This document shows, piece by piece, positions 31,390 to 38,415 of a stretch of DNA of 64,000 bases (position 1 is the first letter of the stretch; every line of letters begins with the position of its first letter). The notes beneath the pieces were generated by a model. The model made no database searches and was not told the DNA's origin. It worked only from the letters and a program-made list of their open reading frames with translations. A program made the translations under genes and the position numbers. Source of the DNA: Rhodococcus sp. KBS0724 (GTDB taxonomy: Bacteria > Actinomycetota > Actinomycetes > Mycobacteriales > Mycobacteriaceae); contig NZ_VCBX02000001.1 in assembly GCF_005938745.2 (NCBI RefSeq), forward strand, positions 3,258,001 to 3,322,000. The letters run 5' to 3'.

Positions 31390-32495
31390 GCTGTGACCTT
31401 CCGATTGTTACGAACCAAGAGGTAGAGCAGGAACGGTCCGCCGAGCGCAGATGTCACGATGCCGACGGGCAATTCGACGGGGAGAACCGTGCGGGCGATT
31501 ACGTCGCTGCCGACGACAAGCACAGCGCCGGTGAGCGCCGACGCGACGATCGGGGGGCCGGCCGATCGCACCAAGCGCATCGCGACCTGCGGCGCAGCCA
31601 GGGCGACAAAGCCCACCGGCCCGGCAGCGGCGGTGGCGATCGCAGCCAACGCGACGGACGAGAGCAGGAGCTTGGCCTGTGACGACTGCAGGCGCACGCC
31701 CAGCGACGTCGCGTTGTCCTCGCCCAATCGCAGTGCGCCCATGGTGAACGACGCGATCACGGCGTATCCGCCGACCAGAACCACGGCGACGGCAACCGGC
31801 CACATCTGATTCCAGGTCGCTCCGTTCAATGACCCGTTCAGCCATACCTGCGCTCGGGACGCGTCGTTGATGTCCGCGGAGATCAAGAGCCATCCCGTCG
31901 TTGCCACCAACATCGCGTTGACACCGATGCCGATCAGGATCAGACGGAATCCTTCGACGCCTTTGCGCCACGCCAGCGAGTAGATGACCACAGCCGTCAA
32001 CAGTCCGCCCGCGAGTGCTGCCAGCGGAATGCCGAGTGTCGCAAGCAGACCCACAAACGATCCGCCACCACCGAGAACGATCAGTGCGACAGCGGCGGCG
32101 CTGGAACCGGCGGTGATACCCAGGATGTCCGGACTGGCGAGTGAATTGCGGGCGATGGTCTGCGTGATCGCGCCGGCGATGCCGAGTGCCATACCGATGA
32201 ACAGTGCTGTCAGTGATCGGGGCAGGCGGAGATCGAAGACGATGAGGTTCTGCGTTTTCGTGCCTCCGCCGAAGAGCACAGAAATCACGTCCGGGATGGA
32301 GATCGGATAGTCGCCGCGACCGACGCTCAGGCAGATCAGGACGAAGAGGGCGACTGTCAGCGCGATGCACACCGACACCGCAAGCGGCCGATACACGAGC
32401 GAGAACGAACCGATGCGAAGTGCCCTACGGGAGGGAACAGTTCGGGGGAGTGCTGAAGGTTCACCCCGGAGAACTTTGCCTTGTGTGATGGTCAC
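31386..32495 (-). CDS. FecCD-family ABC permease
   Basis: 369-residue permease with about nine to ten hydrophobic segments. FecCD hallmarks are DLRLPRSLTALFIGMALGIAGAITQTIARNSLASPDILGITAGSSAAAVALIV near residues 87–140 and GPVGFVALAAPQVAMRLV near the C-terminus. It forms a heterodimeric channel with the second permease and couples to the ATPase. ATGA-type overlaps with both neighbours show tight co-translation. Confidence 0.92.
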   Translation of the reverse strand: MTITQGKVLRGEPSALPRTVPSRRALRIGSFSLVYRPLAVSVCIALTVALFVLICLSVGRGDYPISIPDVISVLFGGGTKTQNLIVFDLRLPRSLTALFIGMALGIAGAITQTIARNSLASPDILGITAGSSAAAVALIVLGGGGSFVGLLATLGIPLAALAGGLLTAVVIYSLAWRKGVEGFRLILIGIGVNAMLVATTGWLLISADINDASRAQVWLNGSLNGATWNQMWPVAVAVVLVGGYAVIASFTMGALRLGEDNATSLGVRLQSSQAKLLLSSVALAAIATAAAGPVGFVALAAPQVAMRLVRSAGPPIVASALTGAVLVVGSDVIARTVLPVELPVGIVTSALGGPFLLYLLVRNNRKVTA

Positions 32496-33958
32496 AGACT
32501 TGCCAACTTCCTGCGCCGTACGAGAGCGATGAAGAACGGCGCGCCGAAGATCGCCAGAATGATTCCGACCTGTAGTTCACCCGGACGGACGACAACGCGT
32601 CCGATGATGTCGGCGGTGATCAACATGATCGCGCCGAGTAGACCCGCGTACGGGACGAGCCAACGGTAATCAGGGCCGGTGATTGCCCGGGCAACGTGTG
32701 GCACGACGAGGCCGATGAAGGCGATAGGTCCACAGGCAGCGGTGGCGGCGCCGGTCAGCAAGGTGATCGCGACAATGCCGAGAGTGCGACTGAAGACGAT
32801 GTTGGTTCCGAGCGCTTTGGCTACGTCGTCTCCGAGACTGAGGACATTGAGTCCTGGCGTGCTCGCGAGAGCAATGACGAGACCGACGACTAAGAAGGGA
32901 AGCACCTGCCACAACACGTCGAATCCGCGTCCGGACACCGAGCCGACCACCCAGAAGCGGTACGCGTCGAGGCTTGCCTGGTCGAGGATGATGACCGCAT
33001 TGGTCATGGCCTGGAGGAAGAACGCGACAGCGGCCCCGGCGAGAGCCAGGCTGAGCGGACTGGAACCTCCGTTGCCGATGGATGACAAGCCGAATACGAC
33101 AACACTCGCGATGAACGAACCAGCGAATGCAAACCACATGTACTGACTCGGTGCGGTGAATCCGAACAGGTAGATCGACATGACAACCAAGAAGGCAGCG
33201 CCGGCATTGAGGCCGAGGAGGCCGGCGTCGGCAAGCGGATTTCGGGTGTGCCCCTGAATGAGTGCACCGACAATTCCCAGCGCGATGCCGACAACCAAGC
33301 CCAGGATTGTTCGCGGCGCGCGCAGAGTTCGCACGATGATGTCGGTTTGCGACCCGTCGGAGTTGAAGATTGCATGGAAGATCTCGGCAAAAGTGAGCGG
33401 ACGCGCTCCGACCGCGATGCTGGCAAGCATGACCAACACCAGAAGGACGGTTAGAACTGCAAGACCGATGAGACGACGCCTGCGGGTGGCTGATACCGAG
33501 TTGTCGCGCTCGAGTTCGGCGAACCCCTCGTCGCGAGCGGTGCTTTCGCGGACAACGTCGATTCCGGATCGGTTGATCGGGCGCAAGAGTGCGCGTCTGA
33601 CGCCAATGGGTTGCTTGGTCTGTGCATCCCGGGTGATCAGGCCGACCCAACCTTTTCCGGAGGTACGGCCAACCGTTCCGTCACGGAACCCGAGGTTCCA
33701 GATGAGAAGCCCGATAGCGATGGCGATTGCTGTCCCGCCGAACACTGCGCGATCAGCTTCACCGCCGCCGTTGTCGTCCTGCAAGGACTGGACTATGTAC
33801 CAGCCGATCACGAGAGGGAGCGCGATGATTGCGACGTCGAACAGTCCGGCAAGGATGCGCAATCGGACGGGCGCCGGTCCTCGGGGTACGACACGTCGTC
33901 CGTAGTTCTCGCTGGGCCCGCGCGGATGTTCGCTCCCGGGCGTGTCGGTCATGGTCAC
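32492..33958 (-). CDS. FecCD-family ABC permease with N-terminal RDD domain
   Basis: 488 residues, about 140 longer than a usual FecCD permease. Residues about 28–120 look like an RDD domain (RLRILAGLFDVAIIALPLVIGWYIV..., then VGRTSGKGWVGLITRDAQTKQPIGVRRALLRPI). After a charged linker (residues 120–155) the FecCD core begins (RTLRAPRTILGLVVGIALGIVGALIQGHTRNPLADAGLLGLNAGA; GPIAFIGLVVPHVARAI). First gene of the three-gene uptake operon, reading away from an IdeR-type box 45 bases upstream of its start. The role of the RDD part is unknown. Confidence 0.88.
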   Translation of the reverse strand: MTMTDTPGSEHPRGPSENYGRRVVPRGPAPVRLRILAGLFDVAIIALPLVIGWYIVQSLQDDNGGGEADRAVFGGTAIAIAIGLLIWNLGFRDGTVGRTSGKGWVGLITRDAQTKQPIGVRRALLRPINRSGIDVVRESTARDEGFAELERDNSVSATRRRRLIGLAVLTVLLVLVMLASIAVGARPLTFAEIFHAIFNSDGSQTDIIVRTLRAPRTILGLVVGIALGIVGALIQGHTRNPLADAGLLGLNAGAAFLVVMSIYLFGFTAPSQYMWFAFAGSFIASVVVFGLSSIGNGGSSPLSLALAGAAVAFFLQAMTNAVIILDQASLDAYRFWVVGSVSGRGFDVLWQVLPFLVVGLVIALASTPGLNVLSLGDDVAKALGTNIVFSRTLGIVAITLLTGAATAACGPIAFIGLVVPHVARAITGPDYRWLVPYAGLLGAIMLITADIIGRVVVRPGELQVGIILAIFGAPFFIALVRRRKLASL

Positions 33959-34002
33959 TGGTGGATCGAACTCCTGGTCTTGGCTCGCAGGGATTTCAGA
34001 TC

Positions 34003-34021
34003 TTAGGTTACGGAACCCTAT
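34003..34021. promoter_or_regulatory. IdeR/DtxR-type iron box before the ABC operon
   Basis: TTAGGTTACGGAACCCTAT agrees at 14 of 19 positions with the mycobacterial iron-box consensus TTAGGTTAGGCTAACCTAA, including all of the first eight. It lies 45 bases upstream of the RDD–FecCD start, so iron-dependent repression of the uptake operon is expected. Confidence 0.7.
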
Positions 34022-34095
34022 CCCCGGGAACCTCGCGCGGGTTGGTTTCCGGACCGAATATGCGTGCCGAGGCTCACAGATCTTTACTCTTGAAT

Positions 34096-34114
34096 TATGG
34101 TGAGGCTAACCTAT
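34096..34114. promoter_or_regulatory. IdeR/DtxR-type iron box before the 34152 gene
   Basis: TATGGTGAGGCTAACCTAT contains a perfect GGCTAACCTA half and matches about 15 of 19 consensus positions. It lies about 38 bases upstream of the hypothetical gene on the plus strand. Confidence 0.75.
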
Positions 34115-34151
34115 GTTGAGTGTGTAAGACCCCTACGGCCGATTGGAGTGC

Positions 34152-34916
34152 ATGGTGACCATGACCCTGACCACCGAGCATGTGCAGATTCGTAACCTGG
34201 ATTTCCGGACTGACGCATTCAGCCGCACATGCACACGCTTACGGGCGCTCAATCCCGATTACCCGCGCGTGTATGCAGTTGCTGCGATGGCTGGTGAGGG
34301 CAAACGCCGATGGTGGAAACTGAGCACCGGACTGCAGAGCGAACGAGTCGAGCAGCTGTATGTGCGATCGCTCCAGGATCTGGACAATCCCGAAGCTGCG
34401 GCAATTCAGGTTGCGACGTCCTTGATCCATGCCGTCGTCGGCCGCGTGACCGCGTCGATTGTGGCGGAGGGCTCGGCGTGGGACCCCGGACTCGAGAACC
34501 TCTGGATACACATGGACAGTGACAGCGGCATCGACTGGGCGGGCGTGGTCGACGAAACGTTGCGCGTTGCTCCAGGAGGTACGGAGTACGGCCGGGACGG
34601 CGTTGTCGACATGCCCTGCGAAGCTGCGCTTTTCGTGTGGACTGCGCACCGGTGCCTGGGCGCCCTGCATGCGGTGCTTGCCGCAGTGTCTCGTTGCGCG
34701 CCGATTGATCCCTATCGTTTCTGGGGCTTGGTGGGTGAGGCCATCCTGGGAGCAACCGCGTATGTCCCGATTCTCGCCGGCGGCGGCGAAACGGCGGCGC
34801 AGCGCCGCGGACAAGGATTACTCGACGCATTTGTCGGCGTCGGAGTTCCGGTGCGGTCTCGTCGGAAGATCGCCGCGCGTCCGCGTTGGAATCAGTTTGC
34901 CGAAACGCTTGCTTAA
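34152..34916 (+). CDS. Iron-box-controlled hypothetical protein, weakly FhuF-like
   Basis: About 254 residues, soluble, no signal peptide. I do not recognise the family with confidence. The C-terminal third (DPYRFWGLVGEAILGATAYVPILAGGGETAAQRRGQGLLDAFVGVG...ARPRWNQFAE) has the shape of ferric-siderophore reductases of the FhuF group. However, the terminal cysteine cluster that holds their 2Fe-2S centre is absent. Its position behind an IdeR-type box and divergent from a siderophore-type transporter suggests a role in releasing or handling imported iron. Start uncertain: ATG 34152, GTG 34155 or ATG 34161 all follow GGAG. Confidence 0.6.
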   Translation: MVTMTLTTEHVQIRNLDFRTDAFSRTCTRLRALNPDYPRVYAVAAMAGEGKRRWWKLSTGLQSERVEQLYVRSLQDLDNPEAAAIQVATSLIHAVVGRVTASIVAEGSAWDPGLENLWIHMDSDSGIDWAGVVDETLRVAPGGTEYGRDGVVDMPCEAALFVWTAHRCLGALHAVLAAVSRCAPIDPYRFWGLVGEAILGATAYVPILAGGGETAAQRRGQGLLDAFVGVGVPVRSRRKIAARPRWNQFAETLA

Positions 34917-34938
34917 TTAGGTAAACCTTGCCTATGAT
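34909..34938 (+). promoter_or_regulatory. Promoter with overlapping IdeR-type box, upstream of the candidate sRNA
   Basis: TTGCTT (34909–34914), an 18-base spacer and TATGAT (34933–34938) make a credible promoter at the very end of the 34152 gene. The spacer and -10 contain TTAGGTAAACCTTGCCTAT (34917–34935), which matches about 13 of 19 iron-box positions. A metal-loaded repressor bound there would block RNA polymerase. Confidence 0.65.
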
Positions 34939-34944
34939 TGAGGA

Positions 34945-35084
34945 ACACGAAGCGGAGAGAACGAACCGCTGAGTGCAAGAAACTGCCGGACCGCGCCGGA
35001 GTCCTGAGGGCTGCAGAGACTCCCGGTCCTTCCCATGGCGGGTTCCGCATCGTCACGATGCGGAACCCGCCTGTTCGTCTTTCT
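34945..35084 (+). ncRNA. Candidate iron-regulated small RNA (MrsI-like position)
   Basis: A predicted transcript of about 140 bases between the iron-box promoter and a strong terminator, with no credible reading frame. It can form an internal hairpin (CCGGAGTC 34996–35003 with GACTCCCGG 35018–35026, one bulge) before the terminator stem. The next gene downstream (35176) is the thioesterase that resembles Rv1847. In M. tuberculosis the IdeR-controlled iron-sparing RNA MrsI (ncRv11846), as I recall, lies between Rv1846c and Rv1847. Identity with MrsI is inferred from promoter logic and synteny, not from sequence comparison. A simple 3' end for the preceding gene is the alternative. Confidence 0.6.
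35037..35071 (+). terminator. Strong intrinsic terminator of the candidate sRNA
   Basis: Arms GGCGGGTTCCGCATCGT and ACGATGCGGAACCCGCC are fully complementary over 17 bases (35037–35053 and 35055–35071); the innermost pairs must open to form the loop. TGTTCGTCTTTCT follows. Confidence 0.85.
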
Positions 35085-35175
35085 GGACCTGAATCGATGC
35101 TCGAGTTAATGCTGGTGTAGGCAAGTAGTCAGCGGCAGCCGCACCGGCGCCACGGGAAACACAGATGGAGAACGC

Positions 35176-35604
35176 ATGTCCGACACAGCTGACATCGCAG
35201 ATATCAAGAACTTGCTCGGAACCGGATTCGACGCCACCATCGGTTTGGAATACACGGATGTGACACCGGATCGAGTTCGCGCTCAGTGGACGGTCACGCC
35301 GACGCTGCACCAACCGGCAGGCATTCAGCACGGCGGCGTGTACTGCTCCGTAGTGGAATCATTGGCCAGCATCGGCGGCTCGGTGTGGCTGGGGGAGCGC
35401 GGACACGTTGTCGGCGTCAACAACAACACCGATTTTCTGCGCGCTACCCGCGAAGGGACACTGACCGCTGAGGCCACCCCGATTCATCGCGGTCGTACAT
35501 CCCAGCTGTGGGAGGTGCGGATCACCGATGAGCAAGGCCGACTGGTTTCCAAGGGGCAGGTGCGCCTTGCGAACATCACGGACGTCTCAGCGATCGGCAA
35601 CTGA
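35176..35604 (+). CDS. PaaI-type hotdog-fold thioesterase
   Basis: 142-residue acyl-CoA thioesterase of the PaaI/YdiI type. The core motif is QHGGVYCSVVESLASIGGSVWL, with the catalytic acidic residue in SVVES, followed by VVGVNNNTDFLRATREGTLTAEATPIHRGRTSQLWEVRITDEQGRLVSKGQVRL. It closely resembles Rv1847 as I recall it. GGAG precedes the ATG. Substrate is unknown. It converges on ndh with a shared terminator. Confidence 0.9.
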   Translation: MSDTADIADIKNLLGTGFDATIGLEYTDVTPDRVRAQWTVTPTLHQPAGIQHGGVYCSVVESLASIGGSVWLGERGHVVGVNNNTDFLRATREGTLTAEATPIHRGRTSQLWEVRITDEQGRLVSKGQVRLANITDVSAIGN

Positions 35605-35629
35605 CGCCGCCCGACCTGCGCACGACACA

Positions 35630-35658
35630 ACGGCGGTGGAATCACATTCCACCGCCGT
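35630..35658. terminator. Bidirectional terminator between thioesterase gene and ndh
   Basis: Perfect 13-base-pair stem ACGGCGGTGGAAT / ATTCCACCGCCGT with a three-base loop in the 74-base convergent gap. Confidence 0.75.
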
Positions 35659-35678
35659 GTGCGCGTCAATCGAAAGGT

Positions 35679-37070
35679 TTAGCCGGCAGCCTGTTCAGGC
35701 TTGCCTTTTCCACTCTCGACCGCTGCCTTGGATTTGTTGTGTTTCTCCAACTCTCCCATGGCATTTCGAGCGAACACCTGCTGCTCCGTCGATGCCATCT
35801 GAGCGCGGCCACGACCGAAGAACGTCACCGTCCACGACAGGATCGTGGACACACGCGAGCGGAAGCCGACCAGATACAGAAGGTGGATGGCCAACCACGC
35901 CACCCAGCCGATGAAACCGCTGATCTCGAGCTTGCCTACCTTGGCCACCGCGCTGAAACGCGAAATGGTGGCCATGCTTCCCTTGTCGAAGTACTTGAAG
36001 GGAACCCGAGTCGTGGGGGTCTGGCCGTCGATATCGGCCTTGATCTGCTTGGCTGCGTACTTGCCACCCTGCATTGCAACCTGCGCCAAGCCCGGCAGCT
36101 TGTCCAACGACATCATGTCGCCGACAACAAACACATTGGGATGGCCCGGCAGTGACAAGTCCGGGTTGACCATGACACGCCCCGCGCGATCCGTCTCGCC
36201 GCCGCTCTGCTCCGCCAGTTGCTTGCCGAGCGGACTCGCCTGGACACCGGCCGACCACACTTTGCACTGCGACTCGATACGGCGCAGTGTGCCGTCCTTC
36301 TCCTTGATGATCAGTCCGTCGTTGTCGACATCGGTAACCATGGCGTCCAACTGAATCTCGACACCAAGACCCTCGAGCGTTTCTGCAGCCTTGCGGCTCA
36401 GCTTGCCGCCGTAGACCGGAAGCACCGCAGGCGCACCGTCCAGCAGAACAACCCGAGCCTCACGTGGATCGATTTTCCGGAATGCGCCATCGAGGGTCCG
36501 GCGCGACAACTCCGCGATCTGACCTGCAAGCTCAACACCCGTCGGACCTGCGCCGACGACAACAAACGTCAACAGGCGTGCGCGCTCAGCGGGATCGTCA
36601 GACAGTTCAGCCTGCTCGAACGCACCGAGAATACGACCGCGAAGCTCGAGCGCGTCATCGATTGTTTTCATGCCTGGCGCGAATTCGGCAAAGTGATCGT
36701 TTCCGAAGTACGACTGTCCGGCACCTGCTGCGACGATCAAACTGTCGAACGGCGTCACGGTGACCCGTTCCAACAGCCGTGACGTCACGGTTTTCTTCTC
36801 CAAGTCGATCGTCTCGACTTCACCGAGCAGTACCTGCGCATTTTTCTGTTTGCGGAGGACCAATCGGGTTGCCGGCGCGATATCGCCGACGGACAGAATT
36901 CCCGTGGCCACCTGGTAGAGAAGGGGTTGGAAAAGATGATGGGTGGTACGCGCAATCATCGTAATTTCGGCATCGGCCTTTTTGAGAGCCTGAGTGCCGA
37001 ACAATCCACCGAAGCCGGAACCGATCACCACGACGCGGTGGCGGTGCGATTCAACCGACTGGATGCTCAT
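35679..37070 (-). CDS. ndh: Type II NADH dehydrogenase
   Basis: 463-residue single-subunit, non-proton-pumping NADH:menaquinone oxidoreductase on the inner face of the membrane. The N-terminal FAD site is VVVIGSGFGGLFGTQAL (residues about 13–29), the NADH-binding site is FVVVGAGPTGVELAGQIAEL (about 168–187), and NVFVVGDMMSLDKLPGLAQVAMQGGKYAA is the second FAD contact. A hydrophobic helix near residues 385–410 (ISGFIGWVAWLAIHLLYLVGF) provides membrane attachment. Corresponds to Rv1854c by recalled context. Confidence 0.96.
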   Translation of the reverse strand: MSIQSVESHRHRVVVIGSGFGGLFGTQALKKADAEITMIARTTHHLFQPLLYQVATGILSVGDIAPATRLVLRKQKNAQVLLGEVETIDLEKKTVTSRLLERVTVTPFDSLIVAAGAGQSYFGNDHFAEFAPGMKTIDDALELRGRILGAFEQAELSDDPAERARLLTFVVVGAGPTGVELAGQIAELSRRTLDGAFRKIDPREARVVLLDGAPAVLPVYGGKLSRKAAETLEGLGVEIQLDAMVTDVDNDGLIIKEKDGTLRRIESQCKVWSAGVQASPLGKQLAEQSGGETDRAGRVMVNPDLSLPGHPNVFVVGDMMSLDKLPGLAQVAMQGGKYAAKQIKADIDGQTPTTRVPFKYFDKGSMATISRFSAVAKVGKLEISGFIGWVAWLAIHLLYLVGFRSRVSTILSWTVTFFGRGRAQMASTEQQVFARNAMGELEKHNKSKAAVESGKGKPEQAAG

Positions 37071-37151
37071 TCCGTGCTCCTCGAGTTGTAGACGACGGTT
37101 CTACGGTAGTCCCACCTACGCTGAGGTTCTCTGCGAGTTCGCAAGATGTCC

Positions 37152-37182
37152 GACTCTTCCGGAATCGATCCAGTGAAGAGTC
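37152..37182 (-). terminator. Possible terminator after the small membrane protein gene
   Basis: Eight-base arms GACTCTTC / GAAGAGTC with a 15-base loop, located about 70 bases downstream of the 36-codon gene on the minus strand and upstream of ndh. No T-run. Confidence 0.3.
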
Positions 37183-37254
37183 CCCGGAGCCCTACCTGCC
37201 GCATCGGACAAGTAGGCACACCTGGATGATCGCGCGGCGCGCGCGAGCGCCGAT

Positions 37255-37365
37255 TTACTGCCGAATCGACAGGATGAACAGGGCGATACAGCCGCCTACG
37301 AAAACCAAGATCGACAACGCGACAGACGCGTACCCGACGCCCACGCCAATTGCTGCCAAGTCCAT
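37255..37365 (-). CDS. Small single-pass membrane protein, 36 residues
   Basis: A short gene with ATG at 37365, preceded by AGAGAGGGT seven to eight bases upstream. The product is almost entirely one hydrophobic helix (YASVALSILVFVGGCIALFILSI) with a negative N-terminus (MDL) and a positive end (RQ). It stands alone between ndh and the repeat-peptide cluster. Its function is unknown. The good ribosome site and clean membrane-helix composition argue for a real gene. Confidence 0.6.
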   Translation of the reverse strand: MDLAAIGVGVGYASVALSILVFVGGCIALFILSIRQ

Positions 37366-37916
37366 GTGTTGACCCTCTCTTTTATTGCCAAAAAGTTGGC
37401 TCGATCACATCACGGTACTGATGCGACGTGGATCTGTCGGCATAACCCCGCCGCGGCGCGTCGGAGTCGACTGAGATTGAGCGGTGTCGTCCACAGATCT
37501 GACTGGAAACGTGGATTGCCAGGGCCAGTTATCGCATCAACTTTTCAGTTATCGACAAGATGTACCAGGGAAAGTTGCTATGGATGTGCCGTGTGGAAGA
37601 TATTGGCAGTGCGGGCGGTTGGCCCCGGCTGTGGCGCGAGCATTCCAAGGTCTGGACATGTGTGTTGATATCGGCTGCGATCGTTAAACGTGCAGCTAGG
37701 TGGCAGCGTAATGTTTGTCCGCTGCGGATGAAAAGATCTGCGCCCGATGATCTGCGTGCTGGATTAGTTCTTGTGCGAAAACCCGCAGGAAGATTTTGAA
37801 TGGTTGCTGAAATCAACCAGAATCAGCGTTTCGGGTCGGTTTGTTCGCTGAAAGAATGCTAGCTTTGTCGCAGACAGGTCGATTGAGCGTGAATGAGTGG
37901 ATTCGGGAGGACGCCC
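37366..37916. other. Intergenic region upstream of the repeat-peptide cluster
   Basis: About 550 bases with lower GC than surroundings and no convincing gene; short plus-strand frames present have unlikely composition. A small inverted repeat TGGTTG-N7-CAACCA lies at 37801–37819. The promoter of the 37917 gene must be here. A run at 37905–37910 (GGGAGG) is its ribosome site. Confidence 0.5.
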
Positions 37917-38384
37917 GTGGATGGCGATGCTTTTCAGACTGTTCCGGTAGATCGACGGAAATTTGTGAAAACCGTGCTTGCAGCATCTGCAGTCACGGTT
38001 CCGGTGGTGACGTCCATCAGCTTGGGTGGTGCCGCACCGGCCTTTGCGTCAGGTGACACTCCGAACTTGTCGGGTTTGCCGAGTCGCGGGCAGGGCCAGG
38101 GAAACGCCGGGACCTCGGGGAATCCTGCGGAACCGGGTGGAACCACGACAACAACGACTCCCACTGATCCTGCGACTCCCACGGACCCTGTGAACCCGAC
38201 TGATCCCTCGAATCCCTCGAATCCAACTGATCCGACGCAACCCACGAATCCGACCGAACCGACGGAACCCACCATCCCGGCGGGGCCCACTAACCCGACA
38301 GAACCAACCGAGCCGACACAGCCCACGGATCCGACAGAACCCACGTTCCCGACAGAACCCACAAATCCAACTGAGCCGACCTGA
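37917..38384 (+). CDS. Tat-exported x-Pro-Thr repeat protein
   Basis: Protein of 155 residues if it starts at GTG 37917, which has GGGAGG six bases upstream (an ATG eight codons earlier lacks one). The N-terminus carries a twin-arginine signal, VDRRKFVKTVLAASAVTVPVV, ending in APAFA/SG as cleavage site. After a Gly-rich linker, the rest is a run of about 30 tripeptides of the form N/D/E/Q-P-T, finishing on NPTEPT with no anchor or sorting motif. The repeat would be extended, polyproline-like, acidic and rich in O-glycosylation sites. The next gene is a glycosyltransferase, followed by PqqD-, HprK- and nucleotidyltransferase-like genes, so it is the natural candidate substrate of that cluster. 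No known family recognised. Confidence 0.75.
   Translation: MDGDAFQTVPVDRRKFVKTVLAASAVTVPVVTSISLGGAAPAFASGDTPNLSGLPSRGQGQGNAGTSGNPAEPGGTTTTTTPTDPATPTDPVNPTDPSNPSNPTDPTQPTNPTEPTEPTIPAGPTNPTEPTEPTQPTDPTEPTFPTEPTNPTEPT
38142..38381 (+). repeat. Nine-base degenerate repeats encoding x-P-T tripeptides
   Basis: Successive units such as ACCAATCCG/ACCGAACCG-type triplets repeat without interruption, with two irregular units (IPAGPT and FPTEPT). Slippage-prone, so length variation between strains is expected. Confidence 0.8.
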
Positions 38385-38415
38385 GCCTTGTCGATAACGA
38401 GGGGCTACGCACACG

